DNA of 64,000 nt. It comes from Phymorhynchus buccinoides (taxonomy: Eukaryota > Mollusca > Gastropoda > Neogastropoda > Raphitomidae). Made by a program: the position numbers and the translations under genes. Positions 45,371 through 59,182 of the stretch are shown here, piece by piece; the first letter of the stretch is position 1, and each line of letters begins with the position of its first letter. The stretch lies in NCBI GenBank assembly GCA_017654935.2, contig CM065690.1, positions 8,397,202 to 8,461,201 on the forward strand, read 5' to 3'. The notes below the pieces were generated by a model. The model saw only the letters and a program-made list of their open reading frames with translations. It was not told the DNA's origin and made no database searches.

Positions 45371-45531
45371 GATGGTGATGATGATTATCTAAAAAAAGAA
45401 AACTAGCGTAATCGTTTCGAAAATCTTATCACAAGTTCCTAAAGGACAATCTTGTTCATCAGTAATGTTAATTAATGAGTTTTACTACAAACGGTACCAA
45501 TGCCATCAACTTATGCCTAGATTCTTATATG

Positions 45532-45626
<95 letters not shown>
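45371..45626. repeat. Unannotated sequence then (TC)n, about 90 bp
   Basis: Nearly pure TC repeats run from about 45535 to 45624. The 165 bp before show no gene. Confidence 0.85.
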
Positions 45627-46314
<688 letters not shown>

Positions 46315-47109
46315 TATGGCATTCCAAACGTCAAACAATTATTTGCTCGATTTTTAGTGGTAAAATGAGGCATTTTCCTCATTCTGTGCACACAATTCAT
46401 TCTGTGGTGCACAGAATTCATTCTGTAGGACAGAATTCATTCTGTGGCACACACAATTCATTCTGTAGGACAGAATTCATTCTGTAGGACAGAATTCATT
46501 CTGTAGGACAGAATTCATTCTGTAGGACAGAATTCATTCTGTGCACAAAATTTATTCTGTGGGATACACATTTCATTTTGTGCGCAGAATGAATTCTGTT
46601 ATCCCACAGAATGAATTCTGTCCGACAGAATGAATTCTGTCTGACAGAATAAATTCTGTCCGACAGAATAAATTCTGTCCTATAGAATGAATTCTGTCCT
46701 ATAGAATGAGTTCTGTGGGAAACACAATTCATTCTATGGAGAACGAGGCTCATTTGCATATGATGGCGATTGTAGGTACCTAGGTAGTGTTCATTAGTTT
46801 AGAAATGTGTTGTTGGAAATGTATGCAACTGTCTTAAAACTTTTTTGTAATTAAGACCCCCCACCCCCCCTTTCTTTTCAAATAAAAGAAAATAATTATA
46901 TTATACGAAACCTGCTAACAATAGTATAACTCCTCTTATTTTGGCCTACCAAAGCAACGCCGACATTTCTTGGTGTACGATCGATGACAGGAAGACCAAA
47001 AATATCTACTGCCGTTGTCAAGAGTAGCGACGCTTTTTGGAGTGAGTTGTCAAACAATCTACAATCGCCTACAAGAAGAAGGTAGGCAGTTTGCCCCCCC
47101 CCCCCTCCT

Positions 47110-47150
<41 letters not shown>

Positions 47151-47644
47151 GACGTCATATGCAAATGAGCCTCATTCTCCATAGAATGAATTGTGTTTCC
47201 CACAGAACTCATTCTATAGGACAGAATTTATTCTGTAAGACAGAATTCATTCTGTCGGACAGAATTCATTCTGTCGGACAGAATTCATTCTGTGGGATAA
47301 CAGAATTCATTCTGTGCACAAAATTTATTCTGTGGGACACAGAATTCATTCTGCGCACAAAATGAAATGTGTATCCCACAGAATAAATTTTGTGCACAGA
47401 ATGAATTCTGTCCTACAGAATGAATTGTGTGTGCCACAGAATGAATTATGTCCTACAGAATGAATTCTGTCCTACAGAATGAATTGTGTGTGCCACAGAA
47501 TGAATTCTGTCCTACAGAATGAATTATGTCCTACAGAATGAATTGTGTGCGCCACAGAATGAATTATGTGCACAGAATGAGGAAAGTGCCTCATTTTACC
47601 ACTAAAAATCGTGCAAATAATTGTTTGACGTTTGGAATGCCATA
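46315..47644. mobile_element. Foldback-type element with arms of about 450-490 bp
   Basis: The left end TATGGCATTCCAAACGTCAA is matched in reverse complement at the right end (to 47644). The arms (about 46315-46765 and 47155-47644) are made largely of short palindromic units such as CAGAATTCATTCTGTAGGA, and end internally at CTCATTTGCATATGA. The spacer of about 390 bp keeps GRPKIST and, in another + frame, FGVSCQTIYNRLQEEG, a helix-turn-helix-like peptide of the type seen in transposases, so it may be a decayed transposase piece. The spacer ends in C-rich and (AC)n sequence. Both outer flanks are CA repeats, which hides any duplication. Confidence 0.75.
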
Positions 47645-47966
47645 CACACACAGCACGCACGCACACACTTCCACATACACGCACACGCATGCACACACGT
47701 TCTCTTGGTTTCCTTGTGGCGGAGTTAATCTCCCTCGGCATTGCTGTTTTGTCATGAAGCAATATGTGTTTATACGGTCACGTTGATCCCAGGACCATGC
47801 CCCCGTGCCAGTGAACACAACCCACTGTATCTAGAGACAGAGAATGGCTGGATTATCTACTACCTTACACCCATTGAGGCTTTCTATTCAAACACTGTGG
47901 TCTTGGCATTGCTCTTGCTAAGTATTAGTGGTCAAATTCAAAGACTTGTTTGGGTCTATGGCATTA

Positions 47967-47997
<31 letters not shown>

Positions 47998-48264
47998 CTG
48001 TCCTTGGTGGTGGTCACATTTAAGGCCTTGTTTAGGTCCAAATTGTATTTAATATTTCGCGACTCTACTTACCATTGTTAGTTGACACACAATAGGCAGT
48101 TTTTATACGCCGGTTGTTTTTTCTTTTCTTTTTTTTAAATTTTAATTTCGACGATGTTGTCCTTGTTTTGGAAATAGATACACGTTGTCACGTTCACTGC
48201 TGTGTGGTAAAATAAGTTATGTGAAAGGCCTACTTGTCATGCTTTCTCTCTTTCGCCCCCCCCC
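47645..48264. other. Intron sequence without recognised gene
   Basis: It has AC-rich sequence at about 47645-47700 and GA repeats at about 47966-47997. No exon is seen. Confidence 0.4.
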
Positions 48265-49774
<1,510 letters not shown>

Positions 49775-49848
49775 AGAGAACGCCCCCAGAATGGCCGTCC
49801 TCCACAAAAGCCCCGAGGGTTACGGCTTTGTCCTGCGAGGGGCCAAAT
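49775..49848 (+). CDS. SHANK (family): SHANK-like gene: exon with start of the PDZ domain
   Basis: A 74-bp exon between TTTGTTGCAG and GTAAGTCAAC. Joined in phase with 33502-35684 it encodes ENAPRMAVLHKSPEGYGFVL followed by RGAK. VLHK-x-EGYGFVLRGAK is the diagnostic first strand and GFGF-type carboxylate-binding loop of SHANK PDZ domains, with Tyr in place of the usual Phe. SHANK PDZ domains bind C-terminal peptides of scaffold partners such as SAPAP/GKAP at excitatory synapses. It leaves one base (T) for the next exon, which agrees with 51244. Confidence 0.85.
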
Positions 49849-49874
49849 GTAAGTCAACAGCGGAAAATGTATTG

Positions 49875-49921
<47 letters not shown>

Positions 49922-50422
49922 CCCACCCCCACCCCACTCAGCCCCCATCAAATGTTCAGCGAGAAGCAACCTTCTATGATAACACTCTGCCATTAGGATC
50001 AGCCTTGGGCTATTGTCATGAAACTGAAAGGGTTATATCGCATTGTGCCCTCGTCTCTATGTGTCTCGACTTTCATCTCTATGCGTTCCCGTCTCTATGT
50101 GTCCCCGTCTCTATAATATAAAAGAGATGGGGACATGTAGAGACGAGGACATGTGCAACCCGTCTCTTTTAGTTTTATGTCCCCGTTTTGCATCTCTCCG
50201 TCTCTTTGTTTATTCTAACCCTAACCATGTCCTTAACTCAAACTCTGACCCCTAGCCTTAACCCTAACCCTAAATCCGCGGGGACGCTTAGAGACGGGCG
50301 CACATCGCACTGATCCCAACTGAAAGAACCAGACTTTAAGATCGAGGGTATGTCTAAACTACAGCTTAGCCAAAACAGACCTGCCATTGGACAAGTTAAT
50401 AGTAAGCCCACTGTATTGTATA

Positions 50423-50507
<85 letters not shown>

Positions 50508-50705
50508 GTGCGCAACTACCCTCCCTCAGGCATTTTGATATTACTTTGTAATAAGTATTGAATACTAGTATTATGTGTAAGTACCTTTGTAAAAAAAACC
50601 TTTCCTTGCGTTTCCTTTTTGGCTGATCAGCAAAGGCCTATTCAAGGAATAAACTCTCAGAGTTGCCTTTGTTTTCCTGAACTGCCAGGTTACTTTCACA
50701 CACAG

Positions 50706-50799
<94 letters not shown>

Positions 50800-51243
50800 A
50801 CACACAGACACACAGACACAGACAGACACACACACACACACGCACACACGCACACAGACATACACACAGACAAATACACACACACTCGCGCGCGCACATA
50901 GGTCCCCTCAGATGTTCACACACGCGCACGCACACACATACATACACCAACGTGCTCATGCACACACACAAACTCACCTCGCGCGCGCATGCACACATGC
51001 ACGCGCGCACACATGTTCTTTGTTTTCATGCAAATAGTTATCGTACAAAATACCGAAGAAATGGTTTTCCGTTTAACTTCCTTAGATTGTAACACAATGT
51101 TTGCTTTGCGTGTACGTGTTAATGTATGTGTGTGTGCGCGCGCACGCGCGCTTGTTCATGTGTCTGTGTCTGCCTCTCTTTGTCTGTGTCTGTGTGCTTA
51201 TTGCACGCACTTGCATGCTCATCCTTGATGCCTGTTTTGCCAG
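49849..51243. repeat. SHANK-like intron with (AC)n, (TC)n and CCCTAA-like sequence
   Basis: (AC)n spans about 49879-49918, (TC)n about 50428-50505 and (AC)n with CG interruptions about 50697-50900. At about 50040-50300 short inverted blocks of CGTCTCTATGTGTCCCC lie beside a few CTAACCCTAAC units that resemble telomeric sequence but are too few to call. The intron ends TGCCTGTTTTGCCAG. Confidence 0.75.
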
Positions 51244-51374
51244 CTCACACTCACGTGGGTAACCTGAACTTCACGCCCAGCCCTGAGTTCCCGGCCCTTC
51301 AGTACCTGGACAGTGTGGACCCGGCCAGCCAGGCAGAGAAGGCAGGCCTCAGGACAGGAGACTTCATTCTGGAG
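51244..51374 (+). CDS. SHANK (family): SHANK-like gene: exon with the middle of the PDZ domain
   Basis: A 131-bp exon between TTTTGCCAG and GTTCGTCACC. It encodes NFTPSPEFPALQYLDSVDPA followed by SQAEKAGLRTGDFILE. FTP-P-FPALQYL-SVD and AGLRTGDF are near-invariant in SHANK PDZ domains. It ends in phase 0. The next exon should begin with Val and supply the last helix and strand of the domain; I could not find it in the window. The donor GAG|GTTCGT is weak (T at +3). The tandem copies after it mostly carry the stronger GTACGT. Confidence 0.88.
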
Positions 51375-52948
51375 GTTCGTCACCACCAGCACACACTTTG
51401 TACACTTCATTCTGGTTGTACGTCACCACCAGCACACACTTTGTAGACTTCATTCTGGAGATTCGTCACCACCAGCACACACTTTGTAGACTTCATTCTG
51501 GTGGTATGTCACCACCAGCACACACTTTGTAGACTTCATTCTGGTGGTACGTCACCACCAGCACACACTTTGTAGACTTTATTGTGGAGGTACGTCACCA
51601 CCAGCACACACTTTGTAGACTTCATTGTGGAGGTACGTCTCCACCAGCACACACTTTGTAGACTTCATTGTGGAGGTACGTCACCACCAGCACACACTTT
51701 GTAGACTTCATTCTGGTGGTTCGTCACCACCAGCACACACTTTGTAGACTTCATTCTGGAGGTTCGTCACCACCAGCACACACAGTAGAATTCATTCTGG
51801 AGGTTCGTCACCACCAGCACACACTTTGTAGACTTCATTCTGGTGGTTCGTCACCACCAGCACACACTTTGTAGACTTCATTCTGGAGGTTCGTCACCAC
51901 CAGCACACACTTTGTAGACTTCATTGTGGAGGTACGTCTCCACCAGCACACACTTTGTAGACTTCATTCTGGAGGTTCGTCACCACCAGCACACACTTTG
52001 TAGACTTCATTCTGGTGGTACGTCACCACCAGCACACACTTTGTAGACTTCATTGTGGAGGTACGTCTCCACCAGCACACACTTTGTAGACTTCATTGTG
52101 GAGGTACGTCTCCACCAGCACACACTTTGTAGACTTCATTGTGGAGGTACGTCTCCACCAGCACACACTTTGTAGACTTCATTGTGGAGGTTCGTCACCA
52201 CCAGCACACACTTTGTAGACTTCATTCTGGAGGTTCGTCACCACCAGCACACACTTTGTAGACTTCATTGTGGAGGTACGTCTCCACCAGCACACACTTT
52301 GTAGACTTCATTGTGGAGGTACGTCTCCACCAGCACACACTTTGTAGACTTCATTGTGGAGGTACGTCACCACCAGCACACACTTTGTAGACTTCATTCT
52401 GGAGGTACGTCTCCACCAGCACACACTTTGTAGACTTCATTGTGGAGGTACGTCACCACCAGCACACACTTTGTAGACTTCATTCTGGAGGTACGTCTCC
52501 ACCAGCACACACTTTGTAGACTTCATTCTGGAGGTACGTCTCCACCAGCACACACTTTGTAGACTTCATTCTGGAGGTACGTCTCCACCAGCACACACTT
52601 TGTAGACTTCATTCTGGAGGTACGTCTCCACCAGCACACACTTTGTAGACTTCATTCTGGAGGTACGTCTCCACCAGCACACACTTTGTAGACTTCATTG
52701 TGGAGGTACGTCTCCACCAGCACACACTTTGTAGACTTCATTCTGGAGGTACGTCTCCACCAGCACACACTTTGTAGACTTCATTCTGGTGGTTCGTCAC
52801 CACCAGCACACACTTTGTAGACTTCATTCTGGTGGTACGTCTCCACCAGCACACACTTTGTAGACTTCATTCTGGTGGTACGTCTCCACCAGCACACACT
52901 TTGTAGACTTCATTCTGGTGGTACGTCTCCACCAGCACACACCTTGTA
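51360..52948 (+). repeat. 43-bp minisatellite built from the exon end and its splice donor, about 37 units
   Basis: Unit one starts inside the exon: GACTTCATTCTGGAG is the last 15 coding bases and GTTCGTCACCACCAGCACAC follows in the intron. The unit GACTTCATTCTGGAGGTWCG + TCWCCACCAGCACACACTTT + GTA then repeats about 37 times with few substitutions (GTGGAGGTACGTCTCC and CTGGTGGTACGTCACC are the common variants). The coding edge and 5' splice site are copied in nearly every unit. 43 is not a multiple of three. In the exon frame a TAG is reached at 51444-51446. Confidence 0.95.
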
Positions 52949-53262
52949 GATTTTAGATTTTACTACATTTAAATATAGGCCTACGCCTAGCAAAAGTTTA
53001 GTGCCATTATAAACATGTCAAACTAAAACTAAAACAAATTTTAAAAAACAACGCACACATGTTATACAGTGAGGCGAAGAAAGCAACAGGCCTCAGGACC
53101 GACGACTTCATTGATGATGGTGAATGATCACTTCTGATTAAAGTTTAACAAAAAGTTAATTTGTTTACAAAAACAACACAACGCTACGCTAAAGACATTA
53201 AAAAAAAGATGACGATGCAGAAAACAAACAAAATGTAACTACATGTTGATCCATGTAAGGAC
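52949..53262. other. Unique intron sequence
   Basis: A/T-rich, no exon seen. GAAGAAAGCAACAGGCCTCAGG-like sequence near 53078-53110, followed by GACTTCATTGATGATGG, resembles a decayed copy of the 51.3-kb exon end (GGCAGGCCTCAGGACAGGAG, GACTTCATT) and may be a relic of the same duplication. Confidence 0.45.
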
Positions 53263-53500
53263 TGCATCAAAGGAATGAGTGAGGTGACTTGGACGTACAA
53301 TGGATCAAAGGAATGAGTGAGGTGACTTGGACGTACAATGCATCAAAGGAATGAGTGAGGTGACTTGGACGTACAATGCATCAAAGGAATGAGTGAAGTG
53401 ACTTGGACGTACAATGCATCAAAGGAATGAGTGAGGTGACTTGGACGTACAATGCATCAAAGGAATGAGTGAGGTGACTTGGACGTACAATGCATCAAAG
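53263..53500. repeat. 38-bp minisatellite running into the gap
   Basis: Units of GCATCAAAGGAATGAGTGAG + GTGACTTGGACGTACAAT, at least six, nearly identical, cut by the run of N. Confidence 0.92.
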
Positions 53501-54000
53501 NNNNNNNNNNNNNNNNNNNNNNNNNNNNNNNNNNNNNNNNNNNNNNNNNNNNNNNNNNNNNNNNNNNNNNNNNNNNNNNNNNNNNNNNNNNNNNNNNNNN
53601 NNNNNNNNNNNNNNNNNNNNNNNNNNNNNNNNNNNNNNNNNNNNNNNNNNNNNNNNNNNNNNNNNNNNNNNNNNNNNNNNNNNNNNNNNNNNNNNNNNNN
53701 NNNNNNNNNNNNNNNNNNNNNNNNNNNNNNNNNNNNNNNNNNNNNNNNNNNNNNNNNNNNNNNNNNNNNNNNNNNNNNNNNNNNNNNNNNNNNNNNNNNN
53801 NNNNNNNNNNNNNNNNNNNNNNNNNNNNNNNNNNNNNNNNNNNNNNNNNNNNNNNNNNNNNNNNNNNNNNNNNNNNNNNNNNNNNNNNNNNNNNNNNNNN
53901 NNNNNNNNNNNNNNNNNNNNNNNNNNNNNNNNNNNNNNNNNNNNNNNNNNNNNNNNNNNNNNNNNNNNNNNNNNNNNNNNNNNNNNNNNNNNNNNNNNNN
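53501..54000. other. Assembly gap, exactly 500 N
   Basis: The round length indicates a scaffold join of unknown true size. The left side is a minisatellite, a common cause of assembly breaks. Confidence 0.98.
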
Positions 54001-55229
54001 AGCGCAGCACCAGTTTGTGTTTTTGTTTTTTTCTCTCTTTCACACACGCACAGACAGACCGCACGGATGCACACGCCCACAACAAGAGAAAGACGAACAG
54101 AAATAAGAGAAGAAGTGAGAATGGAGGTGTATACCGTAACGCTCAACTAAACACAAAAGTATGTGATCGTTTTTATAATTTTATTCAACTACTATTAAGA
54201 ACCAAGCAACGTCTGAACTATTACAAGTAGATCACGCAGAATTTGAGTATACAACAACCCATGCATCACTCACACACACACAACACCACACCACACAACC
54301 TTTGTGAGTACCAAAACATTAAACCAAGTTTAAATGAAAAATGTACATCTGAAAAATTGGTGACTTTTATTATTATCACAACGCCAACTCTGTTCAAAAG
54401 TAATTTTAACTTTGTACAAAAGTAGCAAAACAATTTGTGTTGGTGTTTACAAGGGTTGTAGTATTTTTTAAAGTTCTTTTAAAAATTGCATCTGAACATA
54501 AAATTACTTTTTTATTAGCACACCAACTTGTTTTCGAGTAATTGGTCTGCTATTACATAGTTATGCGCCATGACAAAGCGTCTTGCATAAAAATCACCCG
54601 TTTAAAATTCCCCCATAATCGCGTAGAGAGAGATGCGTGCTGGGTGGTGTGGCCCTGCCGTACATGGCGGTAAACACTTACGTAATGTTTTTCTTCCTAG
54701 CGGGATGCACTCCTGTTAGATCTTGCCTGAGTCCATGGTACACAAACAAACAACACAACAATGCCTTACATAATCAGCAAGGCATGCACAACGAAATCAT
54801 TGACTCATAAATGAAAGGGCTTACGCCAAAACAGAAAAAATTCCAACACCATCGAATAGTAGTGAATCCTTGTCACAAAATTAGTACTAACCAGGCACGC
54901 AAGCAATTAAAATGCGTAGTTTTGCCATTGTTTCACCACAACGCATAGACTTGTACTAATGAAAGGTTTACCATCTAACAATGTGAACAATCTAGCAGAA
55001 GCATGCAACGTTTTGTTTCTTTTCTTTTATCATTCATCCAGCATCTATGTACAATACTCGAACAAGAGCAATTGGCAGGTTCGTAGAATAACTGGCAGGG
55101 TTATATTCAAACACAAGTTTATTTCCTTCGCCTCGGTTGCAAAAAAAGTAGAAAGCTTGTTTTTTACTGGTTTGAAATGGAAAGTTATAATCCGGGCTTC
55201 CTGTCCACAGTTTTTTGTGAAGCAATTCT
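54001..55229. other. No recognised gene
   Basis: A/T-rich sequence after the gap. No remaining SHANK PDZ exon, other splice-bounded exon or repeat family seen elsewhere in the window was found. Confidence 0.4.
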
Positions 55230-55483
55230 TCATACGTTTTGATGATGTGACGATGATGACGACACGCTAACGTAGTGAGAATAGAAATCTCGCGCCAATT
55301 CAAAGGTATCCTTCTTCTCGGCATTCGATCTTAAGTTGAAATAGGTTGTCAATCTCTCCAGGATCTGTCGTGATAATCGTGGGTTTCCAAAGCGCATAGA
55401 TTCTCCGTACCATGTTTTTCGTAGACAAGTAACCGAATAAGTTCTTTTACACATCTCTCCGTTGTCGTTACATCCTCCAGTGA
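55230..55483 (-). CDS. Candidate exon of an unknown cysteine-containing protein
   Basis: On the minus strand TGTCCCCTCTTTATCAG is a good splice acceptor, directly followed by an open frame encoding VTGGCNDNGEMCKRTYSVTC and then RKTWYGESMRFGNP, RLSRQILERLTTYFNLRS and a Ser/His-rich end. It stops at 55230; a donor before that is also possible. Three cysteines and the composition would fit an extracellular or secreted protein, but I do not recognise a family. It lies on the same strand as, and about 4.5 kb downstream of, the NXPE-like exons. Confidence 0.3.
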
Positions 55484-56426
55484 CTGATAAAGAGGGGACA
55501 ATCAGCAGTAGCAGTAGTTACTTTGTCGCGCAACAGTACCTGCCGAAGTCCATACTGCTGTGATCAACGTGAAGTGTATTGCCGCAGTAAACATAACCCC
55601 CCCCCCCTTTTTTATAACCGCCTTCCCTCCCTCCTCTCAGTGAAATACAATTACAAACGATACGACTGTCATTTATTGGGTTTAAAGATTTTTATTAAGA
55701 TGTAAGTTATTAACCGTTCTATATTTGTTTCGTTTCCGGCCGCTTTAAAATAACAATCCCGCCATTTCTTGTGTAAGTTTCTTTTTACTCGTCATAAACT
55801 TAATTTACGAAAATTATTGTATCTTAAAATGGCCTAAACCGTTTTAGGCTGATGAGAAACGCAAAAATGATAATATCCTACTAAGCGGTAATATTCTCCA
55901 TACGGACTAACATATATTATCCGATAAAGTCTCAGCAACATATTGTTTTGTCATTACTCAGAAGTTTCTCGTGCAAACTGCTACAAAACTAACTCGAACA
56001 CACCCCGCAAAAACACGAAAATTGGCATCCGTTATTTGCGTTTATCAAAAGCAGATTACTGTGCTCAAGCAAAACAATACACATTGCATGTCAGACATGT
56101 CATGGTGATCCATTTCATTCATCTGACAAATCAGTGAGTAAGTCCATGCTGCCTTACTGGGCTTATGTTCACCATATGCGTAAATAAGCCAAATACAAAT
56201 ATTGTGTCGCCATCTTGGCCGCCATTTGAATTACATATTTTGATCTTAACCCACGTCATAAACCTGTTAAAATACCCTAAGGATTTCTTGACCAAATAAA
56301 AACCTTTTGGACAATACAATCCTAGTGCAGTCATGCCTTGCATTCCATTCTAAATACAAACCACACAGCTTTTTTGTGATTTTAGATCTTGTTAAAGAGT
56401 TTCTTTTTATCACAAAGACGACTGTT
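55484..56426. other. No recognised gene
   Basis: A/T-rich sequence with a short poly-C run near 55597. Nothing supportable was found. Confidence 0.4.
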
Positions 56427-56790
56427 TTTGATCCAGAACCCTACCTTAGACCCCAAAGATTCCCTCATTTACGCGAAGTAACTATCATCCAATTCAAAGC
56501 TATTACCAGAACCGAAGGCAACCATCTGACCACCATTCTTGACATATTGATCCCAGAAACCCTACCTTAGACACAAAATTCCTCATGTTTACGCGAACAG
56601 TACTTCTCTAAATTCAGCTATTACCATACAACTGCAACCACTTGACCGCCATCTTGAAATATGTGATCCCAAAACCCTACCTTAGACACACAAATCTCCT
56701 CATTTACGCGAGGTACTTCCAGATTCCATCCTATTAGCAGACCAGGTCAACCAATCTTCACCGCCATCTTGAAATATTGAGCTGAGAGCT
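56427..56790. repeat. Three degenerate tandem copies of a unit of about 120 bp
   Basis: Copies start near 56427, 56549 and 56668. Each has TGATCC(CA)GAACCCTACC, TTAGACAC, CTCATTTACGCGA and a CCGCCATCTTGAAATAT-type end. Confidence 0.75.
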
Positions 56791-57285
56791 TGCCTCTTTT
56801 TAAAATTTTAATCTGCACATATCAACGTGTAACTTCTGCAATAGGGTCTGCTCTGAACCACAATTGCATTCTCACCTTTTTTTTCTAACCCTAGGTGTGT
56901 CAGTTGGCCCTCTGCACTAAAAGGCCCCTGCCTTTATAATGAGAAGGGTTTAAACATTGTGTGTGCCGGATTTTCAGCAGCAGCATAATTAAACCTCTTT
57001 TATGCAAACACGAGTCGTCACAATGATTGTGCTAACTGATGGTTTTAATGATATACACACTTTTAGCAACAAGGCGTATATATGACCTACCATCTTTTGG
57101 CGTCTAATTCAACAAAGACACAGTTTGGACTGCTATGATCTGTATTAATGCATGCTTCAAAGCACATACCGAAGCACAAAAATATATTATGTAGGTAAAA
57201 TGGACGGAAAGTAGGTGCACTTAGGTGCCAACTTAAAACGACAAAAAAACAAAACTACAAACACTGCTACCATTACACAGCAGTA
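56791..57285. other. No recognised feature
   Basis: Mixed-composition sequence without a supportable gene. Confidence 0.35.
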
Positions 57286-58881
57286 TCTTATCTTGAGGAC
57301 ACAAGCGGTTTTATACATGAAAACTCCACTTGCATCAGCCAATCAACATAGGGAGACAGATCGTGGAGGCATCGAAAAAAAGGTGGCCATTTTTGTGTTT
57401 CGTATACGGCTCGGCGGGAGCCAGTGCAGCTTCCCTCAAGAGAGGCTTTGCATGGTCGAATTTGCGTTGTTCTGAGACTATGCGTGCAGCATGATCTGAG
57501 CTCTCTGCGTTTGTCGAGAAGCCGTGTTGGAGACCAAAACCTAAGATTGCCTATAGTCCATCTGGCAAAGAATGCTGACATGAGCTTTTGGCCGCATCGA
57601 TGTAAGAAAAGGACGGATGACCGATTCTGCGGAGCTCAAGTTAGATGGTCCTGCACAGTAGCTTTATATGGTCCTCCATTGAGAGTATATGATCCAGATG
57701 TACCCCAAGATTCCTAACGGACTCTGCAAAACAGATCTCTTCACCAGACAAAACAAGAGAAATACTGTTCGAGACTGCTTTGAGCTGCCTGGAAGTTCCA
57801 ACTGGGATGACCGAGGTCTTCCCATCATTCATGTTCAGCTTGTTCACAGTCATCCATTTTTTGACAGATTCTATTGTCTGCTGAAAAATGACAACAAGCT
57901 GGGGAAACTGATAGAGTTGTGCTGACTGATGCAGCTGTGCATCTTCAGCGAACAATGTGATGCATAACATCAAACTGCCTGATCCACTGACTGAGAGGTT
58001 TGGTGATAACAGGTATTAACTCATAAAGACACTGATACATGAGATCTGCTGGGATGGGGTCAAGGCTGCAGGATCTTTTGGGTGTATTAACAATAATAAC
58101 CCTAACCTGCTCTTCTGTCAAGCATTGGTTTTCCAGTAAAGACAGAAAAATATGGGCTTCCACCTGCTTTGTCAAGTTCTGACCTGAGCTGTACAATTTT
58201 ATCAGTGAAAAAGTCACAGAACGCATCAGGTAACTGATCAGCTGGTATGTTGTTTGGTAGACTATTGTCTTTACCCTTCCCCGTAAGATGACCCACCAAA
58301 CTGAACAAGGCCTTGCTAGTTGTGCATTCTTCTACCCTAGCGCTAGTGTGAACTGTCCTGACTTCACTGATCAAGTCCTTAGTGTCCTCTCTGCGTTGCT
58401 GAAACATATGTCGATGAACCACCAGGTGTGTCTTCCTCCACTGACGCTCTGCCTGTCGACGTTGTTGCTTGGACTGCTTCACTTCCAACGTGAACCAAGG
58501 TGCAGAAGGCCGGTCTGTTACACAGCGAGTCGTAAGGGGAACGTGTCTGTCGAGTGCTACTTTCAGACCCTGGTTGTAATCAGTAACAGGGTCCTCCTCG
58601 CTAAACTGGAGTGCTGCCACATCATTTCTGAAGGTTGTCATGTTGACTGCGCGCAGGTTTCTTGACGTAACAGTACCTTTTTTGGGTCCAGGATTTTTTA
58701 TGTTCAGGGAAACAGAAATGGGGAAATGATCAGACACTAGGTGGTCTGTCACAGACAGGTCAAGGATTGTGTCAGAGTTCTCTTCCTCAACAATCAACCA
58801 GTCAATAATGAGGTGTGATTTGTGAGTGGGCTTGTCAATCAACTGACACATAATGTGAGTAGTAAGCAAGTTCTTTAACAT
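57286..58881 (-). pseudogene. L2-like LINE with reverse transcriptase core deleted
   Basis: Reading leftward from 58881: endonuclease C-terminus (QLIDKPTHKSHLIIDWLIVE, LSVTDHLVSDHFPISVSL), the charged linker (QSKQQRRQAERQWRKTH), LTEEQVRVIIVNTPKRSCSL and DPIPADLMYQCLYELI. Near 57975 the sequence jumps to the second half of reverse transcriptase (LFAEDAQLHQSA, VKKWMTVNKLNMNDGKTSV, VRNLGVHLDHILSMEDHIK), so the catalytic palm is missing. After 57641 only frameshifted remains follow (LHWLP near 57420). FAED in place of FADD is a further damaged site. Confidence 0.8.
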
Positions 58882-58977
58882 CTTTATATAACAATCATGT
58901 TACCTATAATTATGATCTATGTTATCTATATGAACTAGAGTCTGCCTTTGGGTGCAAAAGCATGTTATCTATGCGAA

Positions 58978-59066
58978 CTAGATCTCCGTCTCAAGCTCCG
59001 TGTCGGTGTGACAAGCGTACCCTAGCATGAGCCTGATCATCTGCCGGGTGATGAAGTCAGGGGGGT
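58978..59066 (-). pseudogene. Duplicated tail of the NXPE-like gene
   Basis: It encodes PDFITRQMIRLMLGYACHTD and the terminal TELETEI with its stop, identical to the end of the intact exon at 60044-60374. It is cut at its 5' side by the duplication breakpoint and has no acceptor, so it is not a working exon. Confidence 0.88.
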
Positions 59067-59182
59067 GGTGATAACAGGTATTAACTCATAAAGACACTGA
59101 TACATGAGATCTGCTGGGATGGGGTCAAGGCTGCAGGATCTTTTGGGTGTATTAACAATAATAACCCTAACCTGCTCTTCTG

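Noticed and set aside
50200..50280. Interstitial telomere repeat
   Set aside because: Only a few interrupted CTAACCCTAAC units are present, too few to support telomeric origin.
51360..52948. CRISPR-like array
   Set aside because: The 43-bp units are contiguous with no variable spacers, and the genome is eukaryotic. It is a minisatellite.
53441..54230. Open frames of about 200-250 codons on both strands across 53501-54000
   Set aside because: They consist of the 500-N gap. The frame is open only because N gives no stop codon.
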